A DNA stretch of 38,123 bases from Methylomonas rivi (GCF_024505165.1 NZ_JANIBK010000028.1:1-38123); one strand, 5' to 3'; counted from the stretch's first letter, positions 16,668 through 26,822 are shown. Program-made: numbers and translations. The notes: a model not told the origin generated them from the letters alone.

Positions 16668-17801
16668 TTAAACGGAACGGGGCTGATTCATCAGCGCCAT
16701 GAAATCATCGAACAAGGCCTCGACATCGTGCGGGCCAGGGCTGGCTTCCGGATGGCCCTGAAAACTAAAGGCAGGACCATCGGTACGTTCGATACCTTGC
16801 AAGCTGCCGTCGAACAGCGAGCGGTAGGTCGCCCTCAGGTTGGCCGGCAAGGAATCTGCGCTGACGGCGAAACCGTGGTTCTGGCTGCTGATCATGACCC
16901 GGCCGCTGGCAAGTTCCTGCACCGGATGGTTGGCGCCGTGGTGGCCGAATTTCATCTTCTCGGTTTTGGCGCCGCTGGCCAATGCCAGCAATTGGTGGCC
17001 CAAGCAAATGCCGAACAACGGGATTTTTTGTTCGAGTATGGTTTTGATGGCTGCAATCGCATAGGTGCAAGGCTCCGGATCGCCGGGGCCGTTGGACAAA
17101 AACACCCCATCGGGATTCATCGCCAATACTTTTTCCCCCGGCGTGGTAGCCGGCACCACGGTGACACGGCAACCGCGATTGACCAATAAACGCAAGATAT
17201 TGCGTTTGACGCCGAAATCGTAGGCCACCACATGCTTGGTCGGGTTGGAAGCTTGACCATGGCCTTCGCCCAGCTTCCAGACGTTTTCGGTCCATTCGTA
17301 AACTTGTTGCGTGGTGACTTCCTTGGCCAAATCCATGCCCTGCAAGCCGGAAAATCCCTCGATAGCCTGTCTTGCGGCCGCGACATCGGCCGTATCGCCG
17401 GCCATGATGCAACCGCGTTGCGCGCCTTTGTCGCGCAGCAAGCGGGTCAATTTGCGGGTATCGATATCGGCTATCGCTACCACCTTGTGCTCGCGCAGAT
17501 ATTCCGGCAAGGTTTGTTGCATACGCCAGCTGCTGGCCAATAACGGCAAGTCGCGCACCACCAAACCGCTGGCGAATACAGCCGCCGACTCGTCGTCTTC
17601 GCTGTTGGTGCCGACATTGCCGATGTGAGGATAAGTCAATGTAACGATTTGACGGGCATAGGAAGGATCGCTGAGTATTTCCTGATAGCCGGTGAGCGCC
17701 GTGTTAAAAACCACTTCCCCCACGGAGCAGCCGTCGGCACCTATCGAAATGCCGTGAAACTCCGTACCGTCTTCCAATACCAGTAATGCAGGTTTATTCA
17801 A
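16668..17801 (-). CDS. carA: Carbamoyl-phosphate synthase, small (glutaminase) subunit
   Basis: A 377-aa glutamine amidotransferase subunit that releases ammonia for CarB. The N-terminal CPSase small domain starts [12 protein letters not shown] and contains [17 protein letters not shown]. The C-terminal class I glutaminase domain has the nucleophile in FGICLGHQ (Cys) and the His-Glu pair in [11 protein letters not shown]. Length is normal. It is followed 15 bp later by carB and preceded by dapB with a 104-bp gap, so it may be expressed both from its own promoter in that gap and by read-through. Confidence 0.98.
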   Translation of the reverse strand: MNKPALLVLEDGTEFHGISIGADGCSVGEVVFNTALTGYQEILSDPSYARQIVTLTYPHIGNVGTNSEDDESAAVFASGLVVRDLPLLASSWRMQQTLPEYLREHKVVAIADIDTRKLTRLLRDKGAQRGCIMAGDTADVAAARQAIEGFSGLQGMDLAKEVTTQQVYEWTENVWKLGEGHGQASNPTKHVVAYDFGVKRNILRLLVNRGCRVTVVPATTPGEKVLAMNPDGVFLSNGPGDPEPCTYAIAAIKTILEQKIPLFGICLGHQLLALASGAKTEKMKFGHHGANHPVQELASGRVMISSQNHGFAVSADSLPANLRATYRSLFDGSLQGIERTDGPAFSFQGHPEASPGPHDVEALFDDFMALMNQPRSV

Positions 17802-17905
17802 GATTGGCCACCTTAGATGTAGAAAACGGGATGAGCCTGACGACTAATCCCGTTCCGAAAGAGTTAAAACTTGTGCGATTTTACGAAATTATGCCGATTT
17901 GGTCA

Positions 17906-18718
<813 letters not shown>

Positions 18719-19861
18719 TTATCCCGTCAACTTGTCGAAAAAGCTTTTCACGCCGTCTATCCAGCCGTGTTCTTGCGGACTGTGCTGTTTGCCGCCGCCG
18801 CTCAAGGAAGCCTGCAACTGTTCGACCAGCGCTTGCTGTTCCTTGGTCAGGCGCACCGGGGTTTCGATTTGCACCCGACACAGCAAGTCGCCCACCGGAC
18901 CGCCGCGTACCGGCTTGACGCCCTTGCCGCGCAAACGGAACAGCTTACCGGTCTGGGTTTCTGCCGGGATTTTTAATTTGACCTTGCCGTCCAAAGTCGG
19001 TACTTCCAATTCGCCGCCCAAACAGGCGGTCGGAAAGCTGATCGGCACTTCGCAATATAAGTTGGCGCCGTCGCGGGTAAAAATGGCGTGGTCCTTAACC
19101 TGCACCTGTACATACAAATCGCCGGACGGACCGCCATTCATGCCGGCTTCGCCCTCGCCCGCCAAGCGAATCCGGTCGCCTGTATCGACACCGGGCGGCA
19201 CTTTGACATTCAGGGTTTTGGTTTCCTGCACCCGGCCCTGGCCGTAACATTTCGGACACGGATCCTTGATCTGCTTGCCGCTACCGTGACAGGTCGGACA
19301 GGTTTGCTGTACCGAGAAAAAACCCTGCTGCATTCTGACCTGGCCGTGGCCGTGACAGGTGCTGCAGATGACCGGACTACTGCCTTTTTTGGCGCCGGAA
19401 CCGTTACACTCGCCGCAGGCTACCAACACCGGCACCTTGACTACCGCTTCGGTGCCGCCCACCGCTTCTTCCAGCGTCAATTCCAGGTTGTAGCGTAAAT
19501 CGGCGCCGCGTTGCACGTTGCTGCGCTGCTGGCGTCCGCCCGCCCCGCCGAAAATATCGCCGAACACGTCGCCGAAAATATCGCTGAAACTTTCCGCGCC
19601 GCTGAAGCCGCCGCGCCCGCCCATGGATGGGTCGACACCGGCATGGCCGAACTGGTCGTAGGCCGAACGCTTTTTAGGGTCGGACAATACCTCGTAAGCC
19701 TCCTTGATCAGTTTGAATTTCTTCTCGGCCTCTTCGGGATTATCCTTGTTTCGGTCCGGATGAAATTTCATCGCCATCTTGCGATAGCTTTTTTTGATCT
19801 CGGCTTCGCTGGCGTTGCGGTCAACCTCCAGCAGTTTGTAAAAATCTTCTTTTGCGGCCAT
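18719..19861 (-). CDS. dnaJ: Chaperone protein DnaJ
   Basis: A 380-aa type I J-protein, co-chaperone that delivers clients to DnaK and triggers ATP hydrolysis. J domain at 1-70 with HPD at 34-36; Gly/Phe-rich linker (about 72-115) with [20 protein letters not shown]; zinc-binding domain with four repeats [24 protein letters not shown] and CPKCYGQG; then the C-terminal client-binding domains. Length is normal. It is separated from dnaK by about 1.07 kb of small accessory genes and repeats, which is unusual because the two genes are mostly adjacent. Confidence 0.98.
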   Translation of the reverse strand: MAAKEDFYKLLEVDRNASEAEIKKSYRKMAMKFHPDRNKDNPEEAEKKFKLIKEAYEVLSDPKKRSAYDQFGHAGVDPSMGGRGGFSGAESFSDIFGDVFGDIFGGAGGRQQRSNVQRGADLRYNLELTLEEAVGGTEAVVKVPVLVACGECNGSGAKKGSSPVICSTCHGHGQVRMQQGFFSVQQTCPTCHGSGKQIKDPCPKCYGQGRVQETKTLNVKVPPGVDTGDRIRLAGEGEAGMNGGPSGDLYVQVQVKDHAIFTRDGANLYCEVPISFPTACLGGELEVPTLDGKVKLKIPAETQTGKLFRLRGKGVKPVRGGPVGDLLCRVQIETPVRLTKEQQALVEQLQASLSGGGKQHSPQEHGWIDGVKSFFDKLTG

Positions 19862-19904
19862 TTATTTTTCTTGAGTCACTTAATGAATTTATCTGTTTGT
19901 TTTT

Positions 19905-20081
19905 TCAAAAATTGGTCTTTATAGGGTCGCTACATTTTGGCGGCGACAAAGGCTTTTCAGCCTGATGAAAATTCAATAACGCCTTTGCCTTAATCGACAC
20001 TATTTCAGAAGGTATCAATTCAACAAGGCCCGCATCGATCTCTTCCGCTCGTCTTTCCGCCACGTCCAACCAATTATTCAT
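19905..20081 (-). CDS. Short addiction-module-like protein
   Basis: A 58-aa protein, MNNWLDVAERRAEEIDAGLV then ELIPSEIVSIKAKALLN. The segment ERRAEEIDAGLVELIP resembles the C-terminal half of small addiction-module components (pattern E-x-x-RR-x-EE-(L/I)-D-x-G-x-x-x-x-IP). Those are usually about 70-75 aa, so this one may be N-terminally shortened. It starts 4 bp after the DUF2442 gene stops and is probably cotranscribed with it. No toxin is recognised beside it. Whether it is functional is open; the resemblance rests on one motif. Confidence 0.5.
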   Translation of the reverse strand: MNNWLDVAERRAEEIDAGLVELIPSEIVSIKAKALLNFHQAEKPLSPPKCSDPIKTNF

Positions 20082-20085
20082 AAAT

Positions 20086-20364
20086 CTATGCTGCCGATTC
20101 AATATAATCACCCTGTTCCAAACGATTCATATACAAATCAATCATTGGAAAACATAATTCATAATTTCCCCAGACCAACTCACCATATTCGAGTCGAAAA
20201 TCCGAGAATTTCGTTGGATCAAGATAGGCTCGAATATCGGGATGCTTGGATTGCATTAAAAAACCTTTGAAATTGACGACCTGTTCCTTGCCGTCATCAA
20301 ATTTCAGGAGCAAACGAAACGAATCGATTTGCTCGGCACTGCAAATATTGATAACTTGATTCAT
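20086..20364 (-). CDS. DUF2442-type protein
   Basis: A 92-aa protein from the ATG at 20364 (AGG 5 nt upstream; an in-frame TTG further up is less likely). It shows the DUF2442 pattern: a first strand with FRLLLKFDDGKEQVVNFKGF, an aspartate-rich turn with DIRAYLDPTKFSDFRLEYGE, then LVWGNYELCFPMIDLY. DUF2442 proteins are small, often found next to DUF4160 or toxin-antitoxin genes, with no settled function. Here it precedes the 58-aa addiction-like gene by 4 bp. Both are A+T-richer than dnaK and dnaJ on either side, which suggests insertion. Confidence 0.75.
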   Translation of the reverse strand: MNQVINICSAEQIDSFRLLLKFDDGKEQVVNFKGFLMQSKHPDIRAYLDPTKFSDFRLEYGELVWGNYELCFPMIDLYMNRLEQGDYIESAA

Positions 20365-20426
20365 TTCAACCTTGTACAAATACGCTCGGATTGAATCAAT
20401 TTATACCAACCAATATCAAATCAAGG

Positions 20427-20510
20427 TAGCTCCGATTAGCGATAGCGTAATCGGAGGAATGTTTTTATTCGCAACATGCGTCCGATTACGCTCCGCTAAT
20501 CGGACCTACG
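20427..20510. repeat. Convergent pair of REP-like hairpin units (type A)
   Basis: Unit 1 on plus starts GTAGC then TCCGATTAGCG, ata, GCGTAATCGGA (20427-20455). Unit 2 is the same on minus (20480-20510, head GTAGG). Each forms a hairpin with 8-9 bp TCCGATTA/TAATCGGA arms. Opposed REP pairs with a GTAG head are the pattern of repeats mobilised by REP-associated tyrosine transposases (RAYT). Confidence 0.7.
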
Positions 20511-20554
20511 CGGGCTGAGTTTATCAGCCCAGCATACGCCCCAAAAAATCAGAA

Positions 20555-20833
20555 TTAGATATCAAAAGTATTCCTTTCTTTATCAACAGTAATAACAAAT
20601 CGATTAACGCCAACCACCCAATCTATAGAAACTATTTTTTCTTTCAAAACAGGTAAATCTGTTTTCATTTTATAAACAATTTCATTAACGACACTATCAT
20701 TCGGCGGTTCTTTCAAAAAATTGGTTAATTTGTCTCTAAAGCCAAATCCGCTGCCAAGGACAGCGTTTTCTGGAACTTTTAGCCAATAGTTAATTTGTTC
20801 TTTGATATCGCTCCAACCAACATTGGAATTCAT
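20555..20833 (-). CDS. Unrecognised 92-aa protein, weakly like gp25 baseplate domains
   Basis: MNSNVGWSDIKEQINYWLKV then PENAVLGSGFGFRDKLTNFL and ending RFVITVDKERNTFDI. The pattern I..QI.YWL..P...LGSGFG...L..FL.EPPNDSVV recalls the GPW/gp25 family of phage baseplate and type VI proteins (pattern: helix, L-x-T-x-PG, xPxFG, then epN). The resemblance is a guess from spacing; no other phage or T6SS gene is near. A good ribosome site (AGGA, 6 nt) supports expression. Codon use is A+T-rich unlike dnaK. It is flanked on both sides by REP-like pairs. Confidence 0.6.
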   Translation of the reverse strand: MNSNVGWSDIKEQINYWLKVPENAVLGSGFGFRDKLTNFLKEPPNDSVVNEIVYKMKTDLPVLKEKIVSIDWVVGVNRFVITVDKERNTFDI

Positions 20834-20852
20834 TTAATTTCCTCATTAACAC

Positions 20853-20928
20853 GTAAGGCGGAAGCCGCTAGGCGTTCCGCCATCTGTAGGCTTGTAATCG
20901 GCGGATCGGCTTACGCCATCCGCCCTAC
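20853..20928. repeat. Convergent pair of REP-like hairpin units (type B)
   Basis: Unit 1 on plus at 20853-20881: GTAAGGCGGAAGCCG with GGCGTTCCGCC closing the hairpin. Unit 2 on minus at 20900-20928: GTAGGGCGGATGGCG with CCGATCCGCC. Same head-plus-hairpin plan as the type A pair but a different stem. The pair lies between the 92-aa gene and the dnaK stop at 20937. Confidence 0.65.
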
Positions 20929-20936
20929 GCCGTTAC

Positions 20937-22874
20937 TTATTTATCGTCCTTAACTTCCTCGAACTCGGCATCGACCACATCGTGATCGGGTGCCGCTTGC
21001 TGTTCGCCGCCGGCTGCATGCGAATGCGCTTCGCCGGCACCTGCTTCCGCGCCGCCTTTTTGTGCGTACACGCGCTCGGCCAGTTTGCCGGACAACTCGG
21101 TCAAGGCGTTGGTTTTGGCTTCTATGGCGTCTTTGTCGTCGCCTTTCAGCACCGCGTGCAAATCCTTGATAGCCGATTCTATGGCCGTTTTTTCATCGTG
21201 GCCGACTTGATCTCCCAATTCCTTCAGCGATTTTTCGGTGGCGTGTATCATGCCTTCCGCGCTGTTGCGCGCCGAGACCAGTTCTTTCAATTTGCGGTCT
21301 TCGTCGGCATGCAATTCCGCATCCCTGACCATGCGTTCGACTTCGTCGTCCGACAAACCGCTGGAAGCTTTAATGACGATAGACTGTTTCTTGCCGGTGG
21401 CTTTGTCCTTTGCGGACACGTTCAAAATACCGTTGGCGTCGATATCGAACGACACTTCGATTTGAGGAATACCGCGCGGTGCCGGCGGAATGTCCTGCAA
21501 GTCGAAACGGCCCAACGATTTGTTGCCGGACGCCATTTCCCGCTCGCCTTGCAACACGTGCACGGTTACCGCGGTTTGGTTGTCGTCGGCGGTCGAGAAC
21601 ACTTGCGATGCATTGGTCGGGATAGTGGTGTTTTTCTCGATCAGCTTGGTCATCACGCCGCCCAGGGTTTCGATACCCAGCGACAGCGGGGTAACGTCCA
21701 GCAGCAACACGTCTTTGACGTCGCCGCCCAATACGCCGGCCTGAATCGCCGCGCCCAAGGCTACCGCTTCGTCGGGGTTAACGTCTTTACGCGGCTCTTT
21801 ACCGAACAGTTCTTTTACGAATGCCTGTACTTTCGGCATCCGGGTTTGACCGCCGACCAAAATCACGTCGTTGATTTTCGAGGTTGAAATGCCGGCGTCT
21901 TTGATCGCTTGCAAACAAGGACCTTTGGTTCTTTCGATCAACTCGTCAACCAGCGACTCCAATTTGGCGCGGGTCAGTTTGACGTTCAAATGTTTCGGGC
22001 CGGAAGCATCGGCGGTGATGTACGGCAGGTTGATGTCGGTTTGCTCGGAAGAAGACAATTCGATTTTGGCTTTTTCCGCCGCTTCTTTCAGACGTTGCAG
22101 CGCCAACGGATCGTTGTGCAGGTCGATGCCGCTGTCTTTTTTGAATTCGCCGGCCAGGAAATCGATGATGCGCAAGTCGAAGTCTTCGCCGCCCAGGAAG
22201 GTATCGCCGTTGGTGGCCAATACTTCGAACTGGTGTTCGCCTTCGATTTCAGCGATTTCGATGATGGAAATATCGAATGTACCGCCGCCCAGGTCGTAAA
22301 CGGCGATGGTGGTATCGCCTTTAGGTTTATCCATACCGAACGCCAACGCCGCCGCGGTCGGCTCGTTGATGATGCGTTTGACATCCAAACCGGCAATACG
22401 GCCGGCGTCTTTAGTGGCCTGACGCTGCGAGTCGTTGAAATAAGCCGGCACGGTGATGACCGCTTCGGTGACTTCTTCGCCTAAAAAGGCTTCGGCGTCT
22501 TTTTTCAGTTTCATCAACACGCGCGAAGAGACTTCGGGCGGCGCCATTTTTTTACCGTGGCATTCCACCCAGGCATCGCCGTTGTTGGCTTCCATGATTT
22601 TGTAAGGCACCATTTTGATGTCTTTTTGTACCGCGTCTTCTTTAAAGCGGCGGCCGATCAAACGTTTGATGGCAAACAAGGTGTTTTCGGGGTTGGTTAC
22701 CGCCTGGCGTTTGGCGGACTGTCCGACCAATACTTCGTTGTCGCCGGTAAAGGCGATAATGGACGGCGTGGTGCGGGCGCCTTCGCTGTTTTCGATGACC
22801 CGCGCGGTGCCGTTTTCCAGCACGGCCACGCAGGAGTTAGTGGTTCCTAAATCGATGCCGATCATTTTAGCCAT
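20937..22874 (-). CDS. dnaK: Chaperone protein DnaK (Hsp70)
   Basis: A 645-aa Hsp70. N-terminal ATPase domain begins [14 protein letters not shown] and contains [20 protein letters not shown] and [14 protein letters not shown]; the interdomain linker [13 protein letters not shown] leads into the substrate-binding domain with [15 protein letters not shown], and the lid ends in an acidic tail EEVKDDK. It folds and refolds proteins with DnaJ and GrpE. GGAG sits 7 nt before the ATG. It follows grpE by 71 bp. Control is expected from HrcA through the CIRCE element upstream of hrcA. Downstream, accessory genes replace the expected adjacent dnaJ. Confidence 0.99.
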   Translation of the reverse strand: MAKMIGIDLGTTNSCVAVLENGTARVIENSEGARTTPSIIAFTGDNEVLVGQSAKRQAVTNPENTLFAIKRLIGRRFKEDAVQKDIKMVPYKIMEANNGDAWVECHGKKMAPPEVSSRVLMKLKKDAEAFLGEEVTEAVITVPAYFNDSQRQATKDAGRIAGLDVKRIINEPTAAALAFGMDKPKGDTTIAVYDLGGGTFDISIIEIAEIEGEHQFEVLATNGDTFLGGEDFDLRIIDFLAGEFKKDSGIDLHNDPLALQRLKEAAEKAKIELSSSEQTDINLPYITADASGPKHLNVKLTRAKLESLVDELIERTKGPCLQAIKDAGISTSKINDVILVGGQTRMPKVQAFVKELFGKEPRKDVNPDEAVALGAAIQAGVLGGDVKDVLLLDVTPLSLGIETLGGVMTKLIEKNTTIPTNASQVFSTADDNQTAVTVHVLQGEREMASGNKSLGRFDLQDIPPAPRGIPQIEVSFDIDANGILNVSAKDKATGKKQSIVIKASSGLSDDEVERMVRDAELHADEDRKLKELVSARNSAEGMIHATEKSLKELGDQVGHDEKTAIESAIKDLHAVLKGDDKDAIEAKTNALTELSGKLAERVYAQKGGAEAGAGEAHSHAAGGEQQAAPDHDVVDAEFEEVKDDK

Positions 22875-22945
22875 TGAATTTCTCCAGACTTGAATTAGTT
22901 ATTAAATAAGAATTTGTTAGCGATATGCGGTTGATAGTTTTAATT

Positions 22946-23590
22946 TCAAGCCTGCTCATCAATTTTTGCGTTATCGGCCGGTTTGTCTTCGGCCTTGGCG
23001 ACGACCACCATGGCCGGGCGCAATAGACGGCCGTTTAGCACATAACCTTTTTGAAACACGGTAATCACGTGGTTTGGCGCCACGGTTGAACTGGGCTGCA
23101 TCACCATGGCCTGATGCAATTCAGGATTAAACGGCTGCCCGATCGGATCGACGGTTTCGATGTTGAATTTGGCGAATACGGTTTCGAATTGTTTGATAGT
23201 CAATTCGCTGCCTTCGCGCAGTTTGACCACTTCCGGGCTGTCGCCGGTCGCGGCCTGTACGCCCAATTCCAGACTATCCAATACGCTCAACAATTCCTTG
23301 GCGAATTTGGCCAAGCCGTATTTGCGTTCGTCGTCCAGGTCCTTTTGCACCCGTTTTTTCAGATTTTCCATTTCCGCCAGGGTACGGATGGCTTTATCCA
23401 GATTGTCGGCGGCTTGTTTTTGCGCTTCTTCCAATTGTTTTTGCAAGACCTCGACGCTGATCTCTGCGTTTTCCGGCGCGGCTTCCGCTTCTTCGGCCGG
23501 TTCTGCCAAGGTCTCGCTGGTTTGCTCAAGCACTTCAGCGATTAACTCACTATCGGATTGCTGTTCGTGGCTTGATTGCTGATGACTCAT
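22946..23590 (-). CDS. grpE: Nucleotide exchange factor GrpE
   Basis: A 214-aa GrpE. An acidic, disordered N-terminal part (about 1-50) precedes a long helical dimerisation stalk (about 55-110) with EMENLKKRVQKDLDDERKYG, and then the beta domain with GQPFNPELHQAMVMQPS and a GYVLNGRLLRPAMVVV end, the GrpE signature. It releases ADP from DnaK and acts as a heat sensor. The ATG at 23590 is preferred over an upstream start (MERT) since GGAG lies 6 nt before it. It sits 52 bp after hrcA, in the hrcA-grpE-dnaK order. Confidence 0.97.
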   Translation of the reverse strand: MSHQQSSHEQQSDSELIAEVLEQTSETLAEPAEEAEAAPENAEISVEVLQKQLEEAQKQAADNLDKAIRTLAEMENLKKRVQKDLDDERKYGLAKFAKELLSVLDSLELGVQAATGDSPEVVKLREGSELTIKQFETVFAKFNIETVDPIGQPFNPELHQAMVMQPSSTVAPNHVITVFQKGYVLNGRLLRPAMVVVAKAEDKPADNAKIDEQA

Positions 23591-23642
23591 AGTTCGCTCC
23601 AAAGGTTGTCATTTTTTAAGTTGCCTATAACGATAAGGGCGT

Positions 23643-24683
23643 TTATTTGCTATTCAAGGCCGCGCCCAATAATTTTGCGGTCACATCGACGAAGGGAATC
23701 ACTTTTTCGTAGGCCATGCGGGTCGGGCCGATCACGCCCAATACGCCGACCACTTCGTCATTGATGGAATACGACGAGGTCACCAGGCTGCAATGGTCGA
23801 ATGCCCGGTAGCCGGATTCCTCTCCGATAAAAATCTGTACGCCTTCCGCCAGCAGGCATTGATCCAGCAGATGAATCACGCCGCGTTTTTGGCTGAAGGC
23901 TTCGAATAATTGTTTCAACCGCTCCATGTCCGATAATTCCGAAAACCCCATCAGATTGGTTTCGCCGCTGAGCACATAATCGTCCTTGGGTTGCTGGGCA
24001 AAGGTCAGCCGCGCCATGCTGACCGCGTCCATCATGCCTTGATTGACCTGGCTGCGGTCTTGCTCCATCTCCTTCAGAATCAAATCCCTGATCTTGGCCA
24101 GACTGCGGCCGGCAAACACCGAATTCAGGTAATTGGCTGCCTGCTGCAATTCTGCCGGACTATAGAGCCTGTCGGTATGAATGATTTTGTTATGCACTTC
24201 CTGGCCGTCGGTGACAAAGATCACCAGCACCCGGGTATTGGACATCGGCAAAAATTCGATATGCCGCAAGGTCACGGTTTCCCGGCGCGGCAAGGTCACC
24301 ACGCCGGCCATTTTGGTGACGTCGGAAAGCAAGCGGGAAGCCTTGTTCAGCACATCGCCCGGCCCGTCGTGTTCCGTTAGTAAACTGCTTTGCAATTGGT
24401 CCAGCTCGCTGGACTCCAGAGGCTTGACCGTCAATAGACTATTCACGAACAAGCGGTAGCCGCTGACGGTAGGCATCCGTCCGGCCGAGGTATGCGGCGA
24501 GTGAATCAAGCCCATGTCTTCCAGGTCCGCCATGACATTGCGGATGGTAGCCGGACTGAGTTTCAGATTCGGGTCCTTGGACAATACCCGCGACCCTACC
24601 GGCTGACCGTCATGAATATAACGCTCCACCAAGGTTTTCAATAAATACAGCGATCTCTCGTTTAAATCCTGATTGCTTATCAC
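23643..24683 (-). CDS. hrcA: Heat-inducible transcription repressor HrcA
   Basis: A 346-aa repressor of class I heat-shock genes. The N-terminal winged helix carries LYLLKTLVERYIHDGQPVGS and LSPATIRNVMADLEDMGLI; the rest is the HrcA dimerisation and GAF-like domain, ending GVIGPTRMAYEKVIPFVDV. The start is a GTG; 24683 is preferred (GGGTGG just upstream) but the frame also has a GTG at 24698 that gives five extra residues. It represses by binding the CIRCE repeat just upstream of its own start, and GroEL normally aids its folding. It is the first gene of hrcA-grpE-dnaK. Confidence 0.95.
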   Translation of the reverse strand: MISNQDLNERSLYLLKTLVERYIHDGQPVGSRVLSKDPNLKLSPATIRNVMADLEDMGLIHSPHTSAGRMPTVSGYRLFVNSLLTVKPLESSELDQLQSSLLTEHDGPGDVLNKASRLLSDVTKMAGVVTLPRRETVTLRHIEFLPMSNTRVLVIFVTDGQEVHNKIIHTDRLYSPAELQQAANYLNSVFAGRSLAKIRDLILKEMEQDRSQVNQGMMDAVSMARLTFAQQPKDDYVLSGETNLMGFSELSDMERLKQLFEAFSQKRGVIHLLDQCLLAEGVQIFIGEESGYRAFDHCSLVTSSYSINDEVVGVLGVIGPTRMAYEKVIPFVDVTAKLLGAALNSK

Positions 24684-24704
24684 AACGCCACCCGACACTG
24701 ACTG

Positions 24705-24731
24705 TTAGCACTCTAAATACCCGAGTGCCAG
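24705..24731. promoter_or_regulatory. CIRCE operator (HrcA-binding site)
   Basis: TTAGCACTC, 9 nt (taaataccc), then GAGTGCCAG: the consensus is TTAGCACTC-N9-GAGTGCTAA, so the left arm is perfect and the right differs at two positions. It lies between the -10 box and the hrcA start, the right place for a repressor. Confidence 0.9.
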
Positions 24732-24734
24732 AGA

Positions 24735-24763
24735 AAACTATCAGTTGCACATACCCTTGTCAA
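24735..24763 (-). promoter_or_regulatory. Sigma-70 promoter of the hrcA operon
   Basis: On minus, a perfect -35 TTGACA (24758-24763), 17 bp, then TAGTTT (24735-24740) as a weak -10. The CIRCE arms follow within 4 bp, so the start of transcription lies inside the operator. No clear sigma-32 promoter was seen. Confidence 0.65.
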
Positions 24764-24952
24764 CCAAGCGTTGCCCGCAGTCCGATTTGCAGATCCTTAC
24801 CGCGGCAGCGGCTATCGAGTTGTTTCGGCCGGACTGTTGGCGGATAATCAAAACGGATTGCAAAATCAGGCTGGCCTCGAAGCCTGCGCACCCCGAAAGG
24901 CAACATTTTCCATAACCCGCTTCTCCCTACTTTCAATCAGCGTGTCCCTGCC

Positions 24953-26077
24953 ATGAAACACCCCGAATTCCCGCTCACCGACGACCTGATTTATCTCAAC
25001 CATGCCGCCGTCGCGCCCTGGCCCAAGCGGACCAGCGACGCAGTGATAGCTTTTGCCGCGCAAAACAGCCGCTTCGGCTCGCATTTTTATTTGGATTGGC
25101 TGAAGAAAGAAACCGAATTACGGCGGCAATTCCAAACCCTGCTCAACGCGGCTTCGGCCGACGACATTGCGCTGGTTAAAAACACCTCGGAAGCCTTGTC
25201 TTTTGTGGCTTCCGGTTTACCTTGGCAAGCGGGCGACAACATCGTTTCCAGCAACCAGGAGTTTCCCTCCAACCGCCTACCCTGGCAATCGCTGGCCGAC
25301 CAGGGCGTCGAATTTCGCGAAGCCGACCTGAGCAGTACCGATACACCCGAAGACGCTCTGTTTGCACTGGTGGACGGTCAAACCCGACTGCTCACCATCA
25401 GCTCGATCCAGTTTGCCTCCGGCTTGCGCATGGACTTGCCCCGCATCGGCGAGTTTTGCAAACAGCGCGGCATCCTGTTTTGCGTCGACGCCATTCAAAG
25501 CCTGGGCGCGGTGCAATTCGACGTACAGGCCTGCCGCGCCGATTTTGTGATGGCCGACGGCCACAAGTGGCTGTTGGGCCCGGAAGGGTTGGGGGTGTTT
25601 TACAGTACGGCCGAGGCCCGAGAGCGGCTCAAGTTGACCCAGTACGGCTGGCACATGATGAAGGACATCCATAATTACGAAAATGTGCCTTGGGAAATTC
25701 ACCCAGGCGCCCGCCGTTTCGAATGCGGCAGCCCCAACATGCTGGGTATCCACGCCCTGTCGGCCAGTCTGTCCTTGCTGTTAGAAACCGGCATGGCGAC
25801 TGTCGAAGCCTGCGTCATAGAGCGCAACGATTATCTAAAAGCCGCCATTGCCGCCCACCCGCAATTAATTTTATTGTCCGACCGGCAAAGCCCGCTGAAA
25901 TCCGGCATCGTGGTTTTTAAACACCAACGCCATGATAGCCAGGCCTTATATCGGCATTTGCAGCAAAACGGCGTGGTGTGTGCGTTGCGCGGCGGCGGCA
26001 TCCGCTTTTCGCCGCATTTTTATAATACGTTTACGGAGTTGGACCAAGCCGTGGAATGGGCCGCGGCAGTCCGATGA
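24953..26077 (+). CDS. Class V PLP-dependent aminotransferase family protein
   Basis: A 374-aa class V (NifS/SufS-like fold) enzyme with pyridoxal phosphate. Landmarks: YLNHAAVAPWP (14-24), VKNTSEALSFVA (75-86), the cofactor Asp in CVDAIQSLGAVQFD (177-190) and the Schiff-base Lys205 in DGHKWLLGPEGLGVF. The end GGGIRFSPHFYNT binds substrate carboxylate in relatives. The active-site cysteine loop typical of cysteine desulfurases is not apparent, so the substrate is open; isopenicillin epimerase-like or related aminotransferases fit. It diverges from hrcA; 24764-24952 is otherwise empty, and no good ribosome site precedes the ATG, so the true start may lie elsewhere. Confidence 0.85.
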   Translation: MKHPEFPLTDDLIYLNHAAVAPWPKRTSDAVIAFAAQNSRFGSHFYLDWLKKETELRRQFQTLLNAASADDIALVKNTSEALSFVASGLPWQAGDNIVSSNQEFPSNRLPWQSLADQGVEFREADLSSTDTPEDALFALVDGQTRLLTISSIQFASGLRMDLPRIGEFCKQRGILFCVDAIQSLGAVQFDVQACRADFVMADGHKWLLGPEGLGVFYSTAEARERLKLTQYGWHMMKDIHNYENVPWEIHPGARRFECGSPNMLGIHALSASLSLLLETGMATVEACVIERNDYLKAAIAAHPQLILLSDRQSPLKSGIVVFKHQRHDSQALYRHLQQNGVVCALRGGGIRFSPHFYNTFTELDQAVEWAAAVR

Positions 26078-26189
26078 CACATAAGCACGATCCGCTGATA
26101 AGTAAAAAAGCAGCCCCGCCTCGCTCTAAGCGTGGTTTTGTTTTTTCAACGTTTCGTTTCGCGCCCGGCTAGCGTCGCCAACCGCCGCC

Positions 26190-26594
26190 ATGCCTTACCG
26201 ACTGCTTGCCGATACAGTGCTCGTCGTGCACTTCGCCGTTATCGTGTTCGTCGTCGGCGGACTCGTGGCCGTTGTTACCGGAAACCGGCTCGGGTGGCGT
26301 TGGGTCAACGGCAGGGGGTTCCGGCTGGCCCATCTCGGCGCTATCGCATTCGTCGCCGCGCAAGCCTGGCTAGGGGCCTTGTGCCCGCTGACGGCTCTGG
26401 AATCCTGGCTGCGGGCCCAAGCCGGCGAGGCGGTATACGGCAAGAGCTTCATCGAGCATTGGCTGCAGCGCATCGTCTTCCTCGAGGCACCGGCCTGGGT
26501 TTTTACATTGGCATACTCCGTCTTCGCCTTGCTGGTTCTGGCGGCTTGGCGGTACTTTCCGCCGACGCGAAGCAGAGGCTGCCGTAAAAGGTAG
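26190..26594 (+). CDS. DUF2784 membrane protein
   Basis: A 134-aa protein with about four hydrophobic helices (about 5-29, 46-66, 86-104, 106-121). Sequence features of DUF2784: LVVHFAVIVFVVGGL near the start, GWRWVNGRGFRLAHLGAI and CPLTALESWLR in the middle, and SFIEHWLQRIVF. Function is unknown; a cytoplasmic-membrane place is clear. It is strikingly G+C-rich compared with the island genes and sits 112 bp after the aminotransferase, with a terminator right after it. No operon partner is certain. Confidence 0.85.
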   Translation: MPYRLLADTVLVVHFAVIVFVVGGLVAVVTGNRLGWRWVNGRGFRLAHLGAIAFVAAQAWLGALCPLTALESWLRAQAGEAVYGKSFIEHWLQRIVFLEAPAWVFTLAYSVFALLVLAAWRYFPPTRSRGCRKR

Positions 26595-26618
26595 GCCGGA
26601 ATGCCCCTTCGGCTTTTT
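26595..26618 (+). terminator. Terminator after the DUF2784 gene
   Basis: GCCGGA and TTCGGC arms (6 bp with one G-T pair) and loop ATGCCCC, followed by TTTTT, starting right at the stop codon. Confidence 0.75.
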
Positions 26619-26678
26619 ACGACAGCCTCGAGCAAGGGCAGCCCCGCTTAAGGGCGCTTCCCTGCCCCGCGTTCAATC

Positions 26679-26822
26679 TCAGTCATTCGGCTTACGCAGC
26701 GTGCCGCAGGACTGGTCGATGCCGTGGGTATCGATGTCGCAAACCGATTCCAGCCACATGGCGTTGATGATGCCGAAGGCGGCGGCAAAGCCGACGCCTA
26801 AAATCCAAGCGAAATACCACAT
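26679..26822 (-). CDS. cydX: Cytochrome bd small subunit CydX
   Basis: A 47-aa protein starting MWYFAWILGVGFAAAFGIIN, the CydX signature: one membrane helix with Trp-Tyr-Phe-x-W-x-LG at its start, then a short polar tail. In E. coli CydX stabilises the haem groups of the CydAB quinol oxidase. A strong ribosome site AAGGAG lies 6 nt before the ATG, and the gene starts 10 nt after the cydB stop, so it is the last gene of the cyd operon. Confidence 0.93.
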   Translation of the reverse strand: MWYFAWILGVGFAAAFGIINAMWLESVCDIDTHGIDQSCGTLRKPND

